A DNA stretch of 64,000 nt from Acidobacteriota bacterium (GCA_016196035.1 JACPYM010000117.1:62001-126000); one strand, 5' to 3'. Shown: positions 1 through 8,907, counted from the stretch's first letter. The notes: a model not told the origin generated them from the letters alone. Translations and numbers: made by a program.

Positions 1-1115
1 CCAAGCTTGACGAAAGCAAAGCCAAAGCCATCGTCGGCGCGACCGTGCATGTCAAAGGCACGCTGCGCGCGGATGGTTCGGTGGACGCGCAATCCATCGA
101 AGTCCGCGCGGCCACCGGCGGCACGACCCCGCCCAGCTTTGTCGAATTGATGGGCAAGATCACCGCGCTGCCCAACAGCGCCGTGTTGGTCGGCGAATGG
201 AAGGTTGACGACAAGGTCGTGCGCGTCAGCACGCACACTGCCATCAATCGCGAAAAGGGCGCAGTCACCGTCGGCGCGACTGTCAAAGTCAAAGGCGTAC
301 AAACCGGCACGAATCCGATTGAGGCCTTCTTTATCGAAGTCGTGACCCCGGCGGCCACCGCCAATTTTACGGCGTTCTCGCAATTGGTTTCGGTCAACGC
401 CAGCGATTACACGCCGGAGGCGACTAGCGATTCGATTGTCGCGATTTTTGGCAACGGCATGGCGCGCACCACCGCTGCTGCCGCGACCTTGCCCTTGCCC
501 ATCGAATTGGGCAACGTCAGCGTCAGCGTGGATGGCAAACCGGCGGGATTGTTCTTCGTCTCGCCGACGCAACTCAACATCCTCGTGCCCGCTGGCTTGC
601 TGCCGGGCAAGGCTCAGATCGCCATCGAACTCAACGACGAAGTGATCGCGCTCGGCGTGCTCACGGTCAACGAAGTTGCGCCCAGCCTGTTCACCGCTGA
701 TGCCAGCGGCAAAGGCATTCCGGCGGGCGTCGCCTTGCGCACCAAGAGCAACGGGCAACAAAGCTACGAGGCGTTGGCGCGCTTCGAGAGCGGCAAGGCT
801 GTGCCGGTGGTGATCACCCGCCGCAGCGGCGAGAGCGTTTACCTGCTGCTTTTCGGCATTGGCATGCGCACCGCGCCTGACAGTGACGGCAACGTCGGCA
901 ACGGCATCGCCGAAAACGTCACCGTCACCATCGGCGGCGTCAGCGTACCGGTGCTCTATACGGGCCGCGCGCCTGGTTTCGCCGGGCTGGATCAACTCAA
1001 CGTGCAACTCACGGCGGCGGTTCCGGCGGGCAATAATCTGCCGCTGGTCGTCAAGGTTTATGATGGCAACGGCAATCTGCTGTCGGCCAATACCGTGACC
1101 ATCTCCGTGCAATAA
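1..1115 (+). CDS. DUF5666 / TIGR03437-domain exported protein, 5'-truncated by window edge
   Basis: The frame is open from base 3, so the GTG at 45 is an internal valine codon and the true start lies before the window. The first part has the short beta repeats of DUF5666 (VHVKGTLRADGSVDAQSIEV, then a second VGATVKVKGVQ unit). From about base 390 to the stop runs a TIGR03437 domain, with an N-terminal VNASDYTPEA-like segment, FVSPTQLNILVPAG and a closing GLDQLNVQL. TIGR03437 is a C-terminal domain of unknown function, abundant in Acidobacteria on secreted proteins. Nothing catalytic is visible. A strong terminator follows 28 bases after the stop. Family assignment is confident; function is unknown. 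Confidence 0.85.
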   Translation, partial: KLDESKAKAIVGATVHVKGTLRADGSVDAQSIEVRAATGGTTPPSFVELMGKITALPNSAVLVGEWKVDDKVVRVSTHTAINREKGAVTVGATVKVKGVQTGTNPIEAFFIEVVTPAATANFTAFSQLVSVNASDYTPEATSDSIVAIFGNGMARTTAAAATLPLPIELGNVSVSVDGKPAGLFFVSPTQLNILVPAGLLPGKAQIAIELNDEVIALGVLTVNEVAPSLFTADASGKGIPAGVALRTKSNGQQSYEALARFESGKAVPVVITRRSGESVYLLLFGIGMRTAPDSDGNVGNGIAENVTVTIGGVSVPVLYTGRAPGFAGLDQLNVQLTAAVPAGNNLPLVVKVYDGNGNLLSANTVTISVQ

Positions 1116-1142
1116 ACCAGGCTGGTTCCCCAACTACCCGTC

Positions 1143-1193
1143 AAACGAGGCGGGGCGCTCCCAACGCTGGAAGCGCCCCGCCTCGTTTGTTTT
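1143..1193 (+). terminator. Rho-independent terminator after the TIGR03437 gene
   Basis: A perfect 17-bp stem (1143-1159 with 1172-1188) with a 12-base loop is followed by GTTTTT. The stem is GC-rich in the middle and AAA/TTT at its foot, so it could also work on the other strand. Confidence 0.85.
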
Positions 1194-1456
1194 TACCTGC
1201 CATTTGCTCGCCGCCGCCAAACTTGGGGCTATTCATCGCCGGTTCATCTTCGCTGGCTAAGATGCGCGCCAGCGTCGTGTGGGGATTGTTTCCGGACAGA
1301 CGCCGCACCCGGCGTGGCGCGACAACCAAGTTTGAGTGGAGCGGCGAACGGTGGGTAGGGATTAAACCATCCCTGCCAGGCTGCTTCAATGAGGATGGGC
1401 TGCGATCCGGAGGGCTTGAGCGGGCCTCCCGGATTTGCAGTTCATCCTGAGGCGGT

Positions 1457-1500
1457 AGACCGCCCGCCGGATACTCGTGAGCGAATCCGGCGGGCGGTCT
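1457..1500. repeat. Intergenic hairpin, 16-bp perfect stem
   Basis: Bases 1457-1472 pair perfectly with 1485-1500 around a 12-base loop. No T-run follows, so it is not a standard terminator. A weaker pair (about 1512-1518 with 1539-1545) lies just downstream. The gap 1116-1843 holds only repeats: the terminator, this hairpin and the palindromic element at 1653-1795; I see no gene in it. Confidence 0.7.
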
Positions 1501-1652
1501 GCTGATGTTATAGGCCCCAAATCGTCTCTACCAAAACCGGGGCCTGGAGACCAGAGGTTAAGAGACAGGCTTGCCCAGTGTAGTTTTCCCTGCTCAGCTT
1601 ATTGTCCCGCTGCACCGCAGTCATTTTATCCTGGCGCCCATCTAATACAGAG

Positions 1653-1795
1653 TTTGGTAGTGGGTCAATGGGGAGAGAGCCACGCCGCAGATCAACGCAG
1701 ACCGCCGCAGATCAATTCAATCGGCTAACAGGACTGCTCCGCGTTTTCCAGCGTTCATCCGCGGCCAGACCTCTCCTCTTTGAGCCACTACCCAG
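1653..1795 (+). mobile_element. MITE-like palindromic element, copy 1
   Basis: About 143 bp with imperfect ~20-bp terminal inverted repeats: GGTAGTGGGTCAATGGGGAG at the left, and at the right the complement of GGTAGTGGCTCAAAGAGGAG. The interior has CCGCAGATCAACGC-type motifs. A near-identical copy lies in inverse orientation at 13714-13860. No coding capacity. It resembles a non-autonomous miniature element; no matching transposase is in the window. Confidence 0.7.
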
Positions 1796-1843
1796 AGTTT
1801 TACGTTGTACGTTGGCTGGCACTGAGACACAATCGCGGCAACC

Positions 1844-2560
1844 ATGAGAATCCTGTTGGTCGAAGATGAACCGCGCATGGCGCATTTCATTGCGAAAGGT
1901 TTGCGCGAACAGAGTTTTGCCGTGGACTTGGCGGCGGACGGCGAGGCCGCGCTGTATCAGTTCAGCATTAACGATTATGACTTGTTGCTACTGGATGTGA
2001 TGCTGCCGCGCAAAGACGGCTACACGGTCTGCCGCGAGTTGCGCGCGCAGGGCATGAAAACGCCGATCCTGATGCTGACCGCGCGCGACACCGTGGATGA
2101 TCGCGTCGAAGGGCTGGATGCCGGGGCCGATGATTATCTGGTCAAGCCCTTCGCCTTCAGAGAGCTGCTGGCGCGGGTGCGCGCGTTGTTGCGGCGCGCT
2201 GAACGCGTCCGCACAGATGTCTGGCCGGACGTTTTGCAAGCCGCCGATTTGACCTTAAATCTCAATGACCATTCCGCCCTGCGGGCAGGCCGCAAAATCA
2301 GCCTGACGACCAAAGAGTACGCCTTGCTCGAATACTTTATGCTGCACGTGGGCCGCCTGCTGACGCGCGAAGAAATCGCCGAGCATGTCTGGGATGAAAA
2401 TTTCGATCCGTTCTCGAATGTGATTGATGTGTATGTGCGCCGCCTACGCAAAAAAATTGACGAAGGTTTTACGCCAGCCTTGATTCACACGCGGCGCGGC
2501 GCGGGGTATTTGTTTACGGCGGAGGCCGCCGCAGAGGCGGGCGAAGACGATGTGGAATAG
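1844..2560 (+). CDS. OmpR/PhoB-family two-component response regulator
   Basis: 238 aa, the usual length for this family. The receiver domain (1-115) has the acidic pair E7/D8, phospho-acceptor D51 in LLLLDVMLPR, T79 and K101 (LVKPF). A winged-helix Trans_reg_C domain (about 130-228) ends with the DVYVRRLRKKID recognition-helix region and the RRGAGYLF wing. The gene overlaps the following sensor kinase by 11 bp, so the two are almost certainly one operon and a cognate pair. It resembles CusR/CopR/QseB-type regulators, but the inducing signal cannot be read from sequence. Confidence 0.95.
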   Translation: MRILLVEDEPRMAHFIAKGLREQSFAVDLAADGEAALYQFSINDYDLLLLDVMLPRKDGYTVCRELRAQGMKTPILMLTARDTVDDRVEGLDAGADDYLVKPFAFRELLARVRALLRRAERVRTDVWPDVLQAADLTLNLNDHSALRAGRKISLTTKEYALLEYFMLHVGRLLTREEIAEHVWDENFDPFSNVIDVYVRRLRKKIDEGFTPALIHTRRGAGYLFTAEAAAEAGEDDVE

Positions 2561-3992
2561 CGTGCGGGCAAAATTGACGCTGTGGTACGTGCTGCTCTTC
2601 GGCGTGCTGTTGCTGGGGTCCAGCCTCTGCCTGTATGTGCTCATCGCGCGCAGCTTCCGCGAACGGCTCGACCTTTCGCTGATCAACACGGCGCAAACCG
2701 CCGCCAAACTCTTTCAGGGCGAACTAAGTGAAAATGGCGGCGACCCGCGTGTGGCCACTGGACACTTCTTCAACGAATTCAAGCCGCCGCATCTTTACGT
2801 CGCCGTCTTGCAAACGCCTCCGGCAGGCGGCCCCAAACTATTGGCCACGAATTTTGACAAAGGCACGCCGCCCTCCATTCCGGCGGGCTTGCAACCGGTC
2901 TTGCCAGCCCCGGCAATCTTGGCCCAAGCACGCCAGACACATGAGCCGCTGACGATTGAGGCCGCTTGGTTTAAGCCGGCGGGCGGGCGCATGGCGGTTT
3001 ATGCTTTCAATGCCGAAGCACAGGACTTCATCATGCTGGTGGCCGAAACGCGGGCCATCAGTGCCGCTTATTTGACTGAGTTGCGGCGCATTTTTTATTT
3101 CAGCTTTCCGGTCTTATTGCTGGTGGCGGGCTTGGCCGGGTATTGGTTTGCGCAAACGGCCTGCGCCCCGATTGCGGCGATGACTGCGCAAGCGGAATTA
3201 ATCAGCGCGCGCAATTTGCACGAACGTTTGCCCATCAAAAATGCCAAGGATGAATTGGGCCAGTTGGCGGGCGTCTTCAATCAATTGCTCAACCGGCTCG
3301 AAGCCTCGTTTGACCGCATGCGCGCCTTCACGGCGGATGCCTCGCATGAATTGCGCACGCCGCTCGCCATCATTCGCGGCGAAGCCGAAGTCGCCCTCGC
3401 CCAGGAACGCAGCCCGGGGGAATACCAGGAAGCCCTCACGCTCATTCAGGATGAAGCCGGTCGGGTGGCCGGGCTGGTCGAAGACTTGTTGGCGTTGGCT
3501 CGCGCCGATGCCGGACAACACAAATTGCACCTCGAAGAGCTTTACCTCAACGACCTGGTCGAAGAATCCTGCCGTTCGGTCAAGACCCTGGCGCACAAAC
3601 GGCAAGTCGCCTTGCATTACGTCCCTGTCGAAGACATTCCCATGCGCGGCGATAGCGAATTGTTACGGCGCATGGTGCTCAACCTGCTCGACAACGCCAT
3701 CAAATACACGCCGTCCGGGGGCGCTGTGCAGGTGCAACTGTTGCGCAATTGCAATCACGCCGAATTGCAGATCACGGACACGGGCGTGGGCATTCCCGCC
3801 GCCGACGCCGCACAGGTTTTCGAGCGTTTTTATCGTGTGGACAGAGCACGCACGCGCACGGAAGGTGGCAGTAGCGGCCTGGGGCTTTCCATCGTCAAAT
3901 GGATCGCCGAAGCCCATCACGGCTCGATCACCCTGGCAAGCCAGCCCGGCCACGGCAGTACGTTTCGCGTCTCATTACCGCTGGAACAGTAG
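2550..3992 (+). CDS. Two-component sensor histidine kinase (HAMP)
   Basis: 480 aa inner-membrane kinase. TM1 is at about 12-33, followed by a periplasmic domain of ~145 residues, TM2 at about 180-200 (FPVLLLVAGLAGYWFA) and HAMP at 201-255. The HisKA H-box has ADASHELRTPL with phospho-acceptor H266. The HATPase_c domain has the N-box (LLDNAIKYTPSGG), DTGVGIP and [16 protein letters not shown]. It phosphorylates the regulator encoded just upstream, which it overlaps. It looks like a CusS/QseC-type kinase. The last ~120 bp of the gene plus ~60 bp downstream recur at 8668-8847. Confidence 0.95.
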   Translation: MWNSVRAKLTLWYVLLFGVLLLGSSLCLYVLIARSFRERLDLSLINTAQTAAKLFQGELSENGGDPRVATGHFFNEFKPPHLYVAVLQTPPAGGPKLLATNFDKGTPPSIPAGLQPVLPAPAILAQARQTHEPLTIEAAWFKPAGGRMAVYAFNAEAQDFIMLVAETRAISAAYLTELRRIFYFSFPVLLLVAGLAGYWFAQTACAPIAAMTAQAELISARNLHERLPIKNAKDELGQLAGVFNQLLNRLEASFDRMRAFTADASHELRTPLAIIRGEAEVALAQERSPGEYQEALTLIQDEAGRVAGLVEDLLALARADAGQHKLHLEELYLNDLVEESCRSVKTLAHKRQVALHYVPVEDIPMRGDSELLRRMVLNLLDNAIKYTPSGGAVQVQLLRNCNHAELQITDTGVGIPAADAAQVFERFYRVDRARTRTEGGSSGLGLSIVKWIAEAHHGSITLASQPGHGSTFRVSLPLEQ

Positions 3993-4051
3993 CGTTCTGC
4001 GCACAGTATGGGCCTACCGCCGCGTACCTGGCTCTCTCTCGCTGTGCGTCA
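3875..4051 (+). repeat. Flanking duplication, copy A (3' end of kinase gene plus downstream)
   Basis: 177 bp, from the G2-box codons of the histidine kinase through its stop codon and ~60 bp beyond. It recurs in the same orientation at 8668-8847 with a few substitutions and one extra CAA near the stop codon. The two copies bracket the IS630, stub and AT-rich segment. Confidence 0.9.
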
Positions 4052-4068
4052 CTAGATCAGTTTGCGAA

Positions 4069-4560
4069 TCAATGTACGGGATAACCGCAGAATTTTACCC
4101 AAGCCAGCAAGTCGGCTTCGGTGCTGGTCGCGAGTGCTTCCCGAATAGCTTGTTCCAAGGCTTCGGAGGTCCGCGCCTTGGCTTTACGCAAGTAGGTTTT
4201 GATCTTTGACCAGCAGCGTTCAATCGGATTGTAGTCCGGCGCATACGGCGGCAAGTATTCCCACCGCGCACGGCCAGCAGTTCGGCAAGCCCCGCGACTT
4301 TATGTGTCGCCAGGTTGTCGCAGACCACGAGGTCGCCGGGCTCCAGCACGGGCGCGAGCACTTCCGCCACATTGACCCGGAAGCTGTCACTGTCTAACGC
4401 GCCCTCCAATAACCAGGGCGCTGGGACACCCGCCAGGCGCGAGACCGCGATCAGCGTGTAGTTGCTCCCGTACTTGGCCGGCACGCTTTCGACTACCCGT
4501 TCGTTTGGCAAAGCGCGCCCATAAAGCCGGGTCAAATTCAATTGGCGGCCCGTTTCAGCG
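4069..4560 (-). pseudogene. IS630-family transposase remnant, N-truncated and frameshifted
   Basis: On the minus strand, about 4541-4262 reads as the DDE region of an IS630-type transposase: RLYGRALPNERV, then APWLLEGALDSDSFR and [10 protein letters not shown] with the second catalytic Asp. The frame then breaks near 4255-4262 and continues in another frame as [20 protein letters not shown] with the catalytic Glu, ending in GYPVH and a stop at 4069. The N-terminal helix-turn-helix half and the first catalytic Asp are missing. It cannot encode an active transposase. The shift looks like a small indel rather than the programmed frameshift some IS630 elements use. Confidence 0.85.
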
Positions 4561-4570
4561 AGCCACTTGA

Positions 4571-4792
4571 TCCCCGCACCACCCCATCCGCCGCGCGTGG
4601 CCGGAAGGCGGCGTGCTTTACAACATGCTGCTGGCCGAAGTGCCGGGCAACGTCGGGCAATATCGCTGGCTCATCCCTGCGAATTTCCCCAGCAGTGCTT
4701 TCGTGCGCTTTATGGTGACGGCCACCGACGCCACCAATCGGGTCGGGCTGGATTATTCCAAGCAAGACTTCCGCGTCAGCACGACACCCTGA
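4571..4792 (+). pseudogene. 3' stub of an exported-protein gene
   Basis: An open frame without a start follows a stop at 4568 and ends at 4790-4792. It encodes about 73 residues with a beta-sandwich-like pattern (GQYRWLIPAN, AFVRFMVTATDATN, GLDYSKQDFRVSTTP), like the last strands of an Ig/Fn3-type domain at the end of a secreted protein. It abuts the IS630 remnant and is followed by a good terminator, so it appears to be the surviving 3' end of a gene cut by transposition. The parent protein cannot be named. Confidence 0.5.
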
Positions 4793-4852
4793 TTCGAGTT
4801 CGAGTTTCTAACCCGATACACCTGGTATCGCGTTAGCCCCTGCACCACTCCA

Positions 4853-4903
4853 AAAGACGCAACCGGATGACTCGCATCCCTGATGGGCGCCGGTTGCGTC
4901 TTT
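4853..4903 (+). terminator. Rho-independent terminator
   Basis: A 14-bp perfect stem (4853-4866 with 4890-4903) with AAA/TTT feet lies 61 bases after the stub gene's stop codon. It probably was that gene's terminator. From here to about 5257 the DNA turns AT-rich and I see no gene. Confidence 0.7.
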
Positions 4904-5150
4904 GGTGCTTTCTTGCTTTGACAGCTTCAGCCATTGTTATCCCGCCTTGTTACTCAGTTTCCCAAAATGGCTTGAATTGTTGCACCAAAATCACTTGAGT
5001 TATTCAGCCAACTTCTATTACAAGAATAATTGCGTTAAATCAAAAATTTTCGTTGACACGATTTTCGCATGGGCGTATAAACGACTTGTTCGGTCATCAG
5101 TAGCAACAGCAATTAGCTAACGAAACAACTAACTCATTAACAAGCGAATT

Positions 5151-5285
5151 CGCGCCTAACTCTTCGCGCCTAACTCTTCGCGCCTAACTCTTCGCGCCTA
5201 ACTCTTCGCGCCTAACTCTTCGCGCCTAACTCTTCGCGCCTAACTCTTCGCGCCTAACTCTTCGCGCCTAACTCTTCGCGCCTAA
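5151..5285. repeat. 14-bp tandem repeat, about 9.6 copies
   Basis: The unit CGCGCCTAACTCTT repeats perfectly with copies starting at 5151, 5165, 5179 and so on to 5263, plus a partial copy at 5277-5285. Each unit carries TAA and 14 is not a multiple of 3, so no reading frame crosses more than about three units. The array runs straight into the signal-peptide codons of the next gene. Confidence 0.95.
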
Positions 5286-5401
5286 ACAAGAAACATAAGA
5301 TTATCCTACCTATCTCTTTAAGTTTTATTGTATCTGGGCTGCTGCTATGCCTCGTAATTCCGGGTAGTCATAGTTTAAGCGCAGTTTTCAATAACTCTAC
5401 T
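5285..5401 (+). other. Signal-peptide-coding extension without canonical start
   Basis: This is the in-frame continuation of the gene at 5402 towards its 5' side. The n-region, hydrophobic core and cleavage-like motif are all present, so the codons appear to be under coding constraint although no ATG, GTG or TTG exists between the in-frame stop at 5255 and 5402. Confidence 0.6.
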
Positions 5402-6052
5402 ATGCAAGTCGTTAGCTTGGCTGAGCGTTTTCGCCCGATAAAGATAGAAGCACAGGTGTCTGGCCAAATTGCTATGTTACAAGTTACATTTAAAAACGAC
5501 TATGAGAAGCCAATAACTGCGTTTTGCGTGGCTGGTGCTGGCAGAGTCACTCTGGATTTTGAAGGTATCAATGTACCGCCCGATGGTCAACGACAAATTG
5601 GACCTGGTGAGATTTACACTCTCGATCTTCCCCTAGGTGCTGATCCGAAGAGGGAAAGTCGCGATGTTTTCATTCGCAGTGTGGTTTTTGCTGATAACAC
5701 CATGGCTGGCGATAAGAGTATCGGCAAAAACATTTTGGATTTTCGTGAGGGTGTTAGGCGTCAAGTTAGTAAAGCATCTGTATTCTTAAGGCAAAATGAC
5801 AAGTTGCTAAATACCGCAAATATCACCGACGTGCGTAATCATCTAATGAATGCCAAAGTAAGCGTGGAATTACTGCTTGGCCAAGAGGGGGTTGGGGAAT
5901 CTCCTTATCTAGGGGCCGGTCTCCAGCACGCAAAAGAATGCTTGCTTAGTGATTTGCAAGCATTGATTGAATTGTCAGAGCGGAATGACAGTAAAGAGTT
6001 CGAGGCAACTCTTTCGCTATTTAACAATCGCTATCTCAAGTTCATAAGATAA
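5402..6052 (+). CDS. AT-rich exported protein of unknown function; in-frame signal peptide upstream lacks a start codon
   Basis: From the ATG at 5402 it encodes 216 aa. I do not recognise the family; the N-terminal half looks beta-rich (MLQVTFKNDYEKPITAF), the C-terminal half helical. The same frame is open back to 5258, and codons 5285-5401 encode a textbook signal peptide: positive NKKHK, hydrophobic IILPISLSFIVSGLLLCLVI, then a GSHSLSA-like cleavage region. No ATG, GTG or TTG lies in that extension and no ribosome-binding site precedes 5402. Either a rare start (ATT at 5300 or CTG) is used, or the 14-bp array has displaced the real start. Base composition differs from the GC-rich neighbours, which suggests transfer. 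Confidence 0.65.
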   Translation: MQVVSLAERFRPIKIEAQVSGQIAMLQVTFKNDYEKPITAFCVAGAGRVTLDFEGINVPPDGQRQIGPGEIYTLDLPLGADPKRESRDVFIRSVVFADNTMAGDKSIGKNILDFREGVRRQVSKASVFLRQNDKLLNTANITDVRNHLMNAKVSVELLLGQEGVGESPYLGAGLQHAKECLLSDLQALIELSERNDSKEFEATLSLFNNRYLKFIR

Positions 6053-6129
6053 GATGTCACTTGCACTTATTAGTAAGCGATTGGAATACAGGCTAAGTAA
6101 CGGTCATTTTATCAGAAAGTTGAGTAAGG

Positions 6130-8217
6130 ATGGTTATGACTTTAATTAATCTCAGAATATGCCTAATCACTGCGCTGCTTTTTATTTTGTCAAATAGGAC
6201 AATTGGGCAATCCCAGAATTGCTATGCTACTTGGACGACAATTACTACTACTTTTAATCTTTGCGGAGGCACAGCTAACAGTATTAGCGGTAACGTCAAG
6301 CAAGAGTCAAGAACGCTTCGTTGGCCGGACCAATACACAGACAATTTCAAAGCTACTGGCGCAGGTGGCTGTTTACCTTACCGTGTTACATGCTGTCAGA
6401 TTAATGCTAGCAGATGTGAAACCTATGGCCTTTTTTATCCAGTGATTCGAAATTCCAATGGGTTTTTCATGCAGATAACTCAGGATACGAAGCCACATCT
6501 TTTTTGGGAAGGTGATTGCAGTTTTCCTTGCTTGAACAATAAATACCAATGCTTTTCTCACTTTGAAGGAGGCGGCTATGCAACTGATTATGAACCTGTT
6601 GGGCCTGAGAGGCGGTGGGAACCCGAGAACGGACAACATTTATGTGCTACCCCCACCCCAACGCCGCACCCAACGCCGCGAGTCGTTTCTGATGAAGAAA
6701 GAGCTTGCGAAGCGGAGCTCTCTAATAACTTTTCCTCTGGCTGTAGTACCAGTACTTTTGGCATAGGCGAAGCTAGAACACTTAGCCCGAATAGATCATG
6801 CTGTCGTGTTAGCCCGCTTGTGGTGGATATGGATGGAGACAGTTTTCATTACACGGACGTGGCGGGCGGCGTGAGATTTGATTTGACGGGAGATGGGCGA
6901 AAATTTCAGGTCGCCTGGCCGACAATTACCTCCGGCGATGCCTGGCTGGTGTTAGATCGCAATGACAACGGAACGATAGACAGCGGGCGTGAGCTATTCG
7001 GTAACTTCACGGCGCAAGTCGCAGACGTTCAGACAGGGAATGGCTTTTTGGCTTTGGCTGAATACGATAAGCCTGTGTATGGCGGCAATGGCGATGGCGT
7101 AATAAACGCGCAAGACGAAGTCTTCTCTTTCCTGCAACTATGGCAGGATGCGAATCATAACGGCGTTTCAGAACCAAACGAGTTAACCTATGTTACTGCC
7201 CGAAACATCGTCAGCATACCGTTGACCTATTGGGAGGGAACCCTGACTGACCAATATGGCAATCGCTTCAGTTTGAAAAACAACGTTACACTCTCCGATG
7301 GCAGTCAGCGCGTAATCTGCGATTCGTATCCTCAATTCGTCCCCATCGAACTATCCATGCCATACCCCCTGCTTGTTTGCGATGGCACAGGGCTGGCCGC
7401 CACGACGATTTCCTGGAGCGGGCCGCCAAATGCGCAGATACGTTTTGACTCTCCGCAGGGAGAACTGTGTGCAAGTTCGGGCGGCAGTTTAACGGGCAGC
7501 ATGGTGACCGGGAAGAGTCTTTACGACGGTCGGCAGATATTCATGGTTGACGGCGCAGACGGTTCATATCTGATGAGCACCGCAATCTCAGTGGTGCCAC
7601 CTGGCAATGGAGCGGCCGCTTGCCCGTATTGGGTGACCACATCGGGAATCTGTGACGGCGTGTGTACCAGCACCATTTCCTGGAATTTCCCTGAAGCAAG
7701 TTTGGTTCAAGTACGCCTGAACTCCTTCACCGGGCCAGTCTTTGCGAATGGCGGCGGAGTTGGGAGCCAGACGAGTAACTTCACGACTGCTCCGGTCTTC
7801 TATCTGGTTGATGTTACTAACGGCATGCCGGGTAAGTTACTTGGAAGTTACGCGGTTAATTACTCGACCCAAACTTGCAAGATACTAGCAAGCCCGAATC
7901 CGGCAACTGTTTGTGATGGAACTGGCCTCGCGGCAGTAACGCTTAACTGGGATTCGGGATTAAAAGACTCGGTGACACTACAGATTCGGCGGGATTCCGC
8001 GACTGGCGAATTGGTTGCTAGCGGAGGTTCATCAGGTACATTCACGACGGGTAAGTGGGTCAGCAATGGAACGCGCTTTGTACTGATCCAAGCTCCTAGC
8101 AAGAGCGGCACTACCGATGGGCCTACCCAAGAGTCGCTTGGTTCGACCGTAGTGACAGTGACCTCGAACGGTTGTAATGGTTTCCAGAAAACGGCGCTGA
8201 ACAAAAACCGACGCTGA
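6130..8217 (+). CDS. Exported cysteine-rich protein with Ca-binding-like segment and three C-terminal repeats
   Basis: 695 aa with a signal peptide ([18 protein letters not shown], cleavage near GQS). A Cys-rich N-terminal part (to ~170) is followed by a Thr-Pro linker ([11 protein letters not shown]). At about 235-300 lies an EF-hand/hemolysin-like acidic segment with [17 protein letters not shown] and [18 protein letters not shown], typical of secreted Ca-binding proteins. The C-terminal third has three related ~90-residue units, each opening with a CDG-type motif ([40 protein letters not shown]). It is probably surface-exposed and perhaps adhesive. It is less GC-rich than the core genes. 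The ATG at 6130 is preceded by GAGTAAGG. The overall family is not recognised. Confidence 0.75.
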   Translation: MVMTLINLRICLITALLFILSNRTIGQSQNCYATWTTITTTFNLCGGTANSISGNVKQESRTLRWPDQYTDNFKATGAGGCLPYRVTCCQINASRCETYGLFYPVIRNSNGFFMQITQDTKPHLFWEGDCSFPCLNNKYQCFSHFEGGGYATDYEPVGPERRWEPENGQHLCATPTPTPHPTPRVVSDEERACEAELSNNFSSGCSTSTFGIGEARTLSPNRSCCRVSPLVVDMDGDSFHYTDVAGGVRFDLTGDGRKFQVAWPTITSGDAWLVLDRNDNGTIDSGRELFGNFTAQVADVQTGNGFLALAEYDKPVYGGNGDGVINAQDEVFSFLQLWQDANHNGVSEPNELTYVTARNIVSIPLTYWEGTLTDQYGNRFSLKNNVTLSDGSQRVICDSYPQFVPIELSMPYPLLVCDGTGLAATTISWSGPPNAQIRFDSPQGELCASSGGSLTGSMVTGKSLYDGRQIFMVDGADGSYLMSTAISVVPPGNGAAACPYWVTTSGICDGVCTSTISWNFPEASLVQVRLNSFTGPVFANGGGVGSQTSNFTTAPVFYLVDVTNGMPGKLLGSYAVNYSTQTCKILASPNPATVCDGTGLAAVTLNWDSGLKDSVTLQIRRDSATGELVASGGSSGTFTTGKWVSNGTRFVLIQAPSKSGTTDGPTQESLGSTVVTVTSNGCNGFQKTALNKNRR

Positions 8218-8235
8218 ATTGCGCGGTGGAAATGC

Positions 8236-8278
8236 AAAGGGCGGAAGTGGAAATGTGATCATTTCTTCCGCCCTTTTT
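8236..8278 (+). terminator. Rho-independent terminator
   Basis: A 12-bp stem (8236-8247 with 8265-8276), extended by inner AAATG/CATTT pairing, is followed by TTTTT. It lies 18 bases after the stop of the Cys-rich protein gene. Confidence 0.85.
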
Positions 8279-8296
8279 CTTTTAACGTCTATTGCT

Positions 8297-8667
8297 TCAT
8301 TTGCTATCCAGCCGTTTACTTCTGCCTTCCACCTTTGGCGCAATCTCGGCCGCCGCCACAATCGCATTCGCCAACACCGTCGAATCAATCTGCGCCGATT
8401 GCGGATCAAGCAATGTTTGCGCGCCATTCAACATCGCGTAACCATCGCCGCCATTCGCCAAAAACGTCGTGCAAGCCAGCGCATAGGTTTTCTTTTCATC
8501 GAGCGGTTGGCCGTTGACCGTGCGTTTGACGACGCGCGAGCCAACAGGTTTGCGGCCATCGAAATCGAACTGCACGCCCGCCACTTGCGGGAATCGCCCA
8601 CTCTCACTTTCTTCGACGACCTGGCTGACGCCGTTTTCCAATGCTGCGCGCAAGACGGTATCGCTCA
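8297..8667 (-). pseudogene. 5'-nucleotidase C-terminal-domain stub
   Basis: About 123 codons on the minus strand, ending at a stop at 8297, match the 5_nucleotid_C domain of UshA-type 5'-nucleotidases: [25 protein letters not shown], then [18 protein letters not shown] with the substrate-stacking-loop region. The metallophosphoesterase half and the start are absent. Homology stops at 8667, exactly where the duplicated kinase 3' segment begins; beyond it the frame continues only as kinase antisense. This is a dead fragment left by rearrangement. Confidence 0.8.
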
Positions 8668-8847
8668 CGGCCTGGGGCTTTCTATCGTCAAATGGATCGC
8701 CGAAGCCCATCACGGCTCGATCACCCTGGCCAGCCAGCCCGGCCACGGCAGTACGTTTCGCGTCTCATTACCGCTGGAACAACAGTAGCGTTCCGCGCAC
8801 AGTATTGACCTACCGCCGCGTACCTGGCTCTTTCTCGCTGTGCGTCA
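8668..8847 (+). repeat. Flanking duplication, copy B (kinase 3' end)
   Basis: 180 bp, nearly identical to 3875-4051 and in the same orientation, with one extra CAA codon before the TAG. It carries the codons from GLGLSIVKW to the kinase C-terminus but no start, so it is not a gene. Sequence beyond 8847 differs from that beyond 4051. Confidence 0.9.
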
Positions 8848-8907
8848 TTAATAACCTCGGCGGCGCTCTCACTTTCATCCAGCGTTCATCTTCCCTGACT
8901 ACACTGG

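Noticed and set aside
4255-4262. Programmed frameshift in the IS630 transposase
   Set aside because: No slippery sequence at the break, the break is late in the DDE domain, and the N-terminal half is missing anyway.
4902-5120. 72-codon plus-strand ORF in AT-rich DNA
   Set aside because: No ribosome-binding site, domain or conserved pattern; it overlaps the terminator foot and ends before the 14-bp array.
5151-5285. 14-bp array as integron attC sites (GCCTAAC fits RYYYAAC)
   Set aside because: The period is far too short for attC, no partner GTTRRRY site or hairpin is present, and no integrase is in the window.
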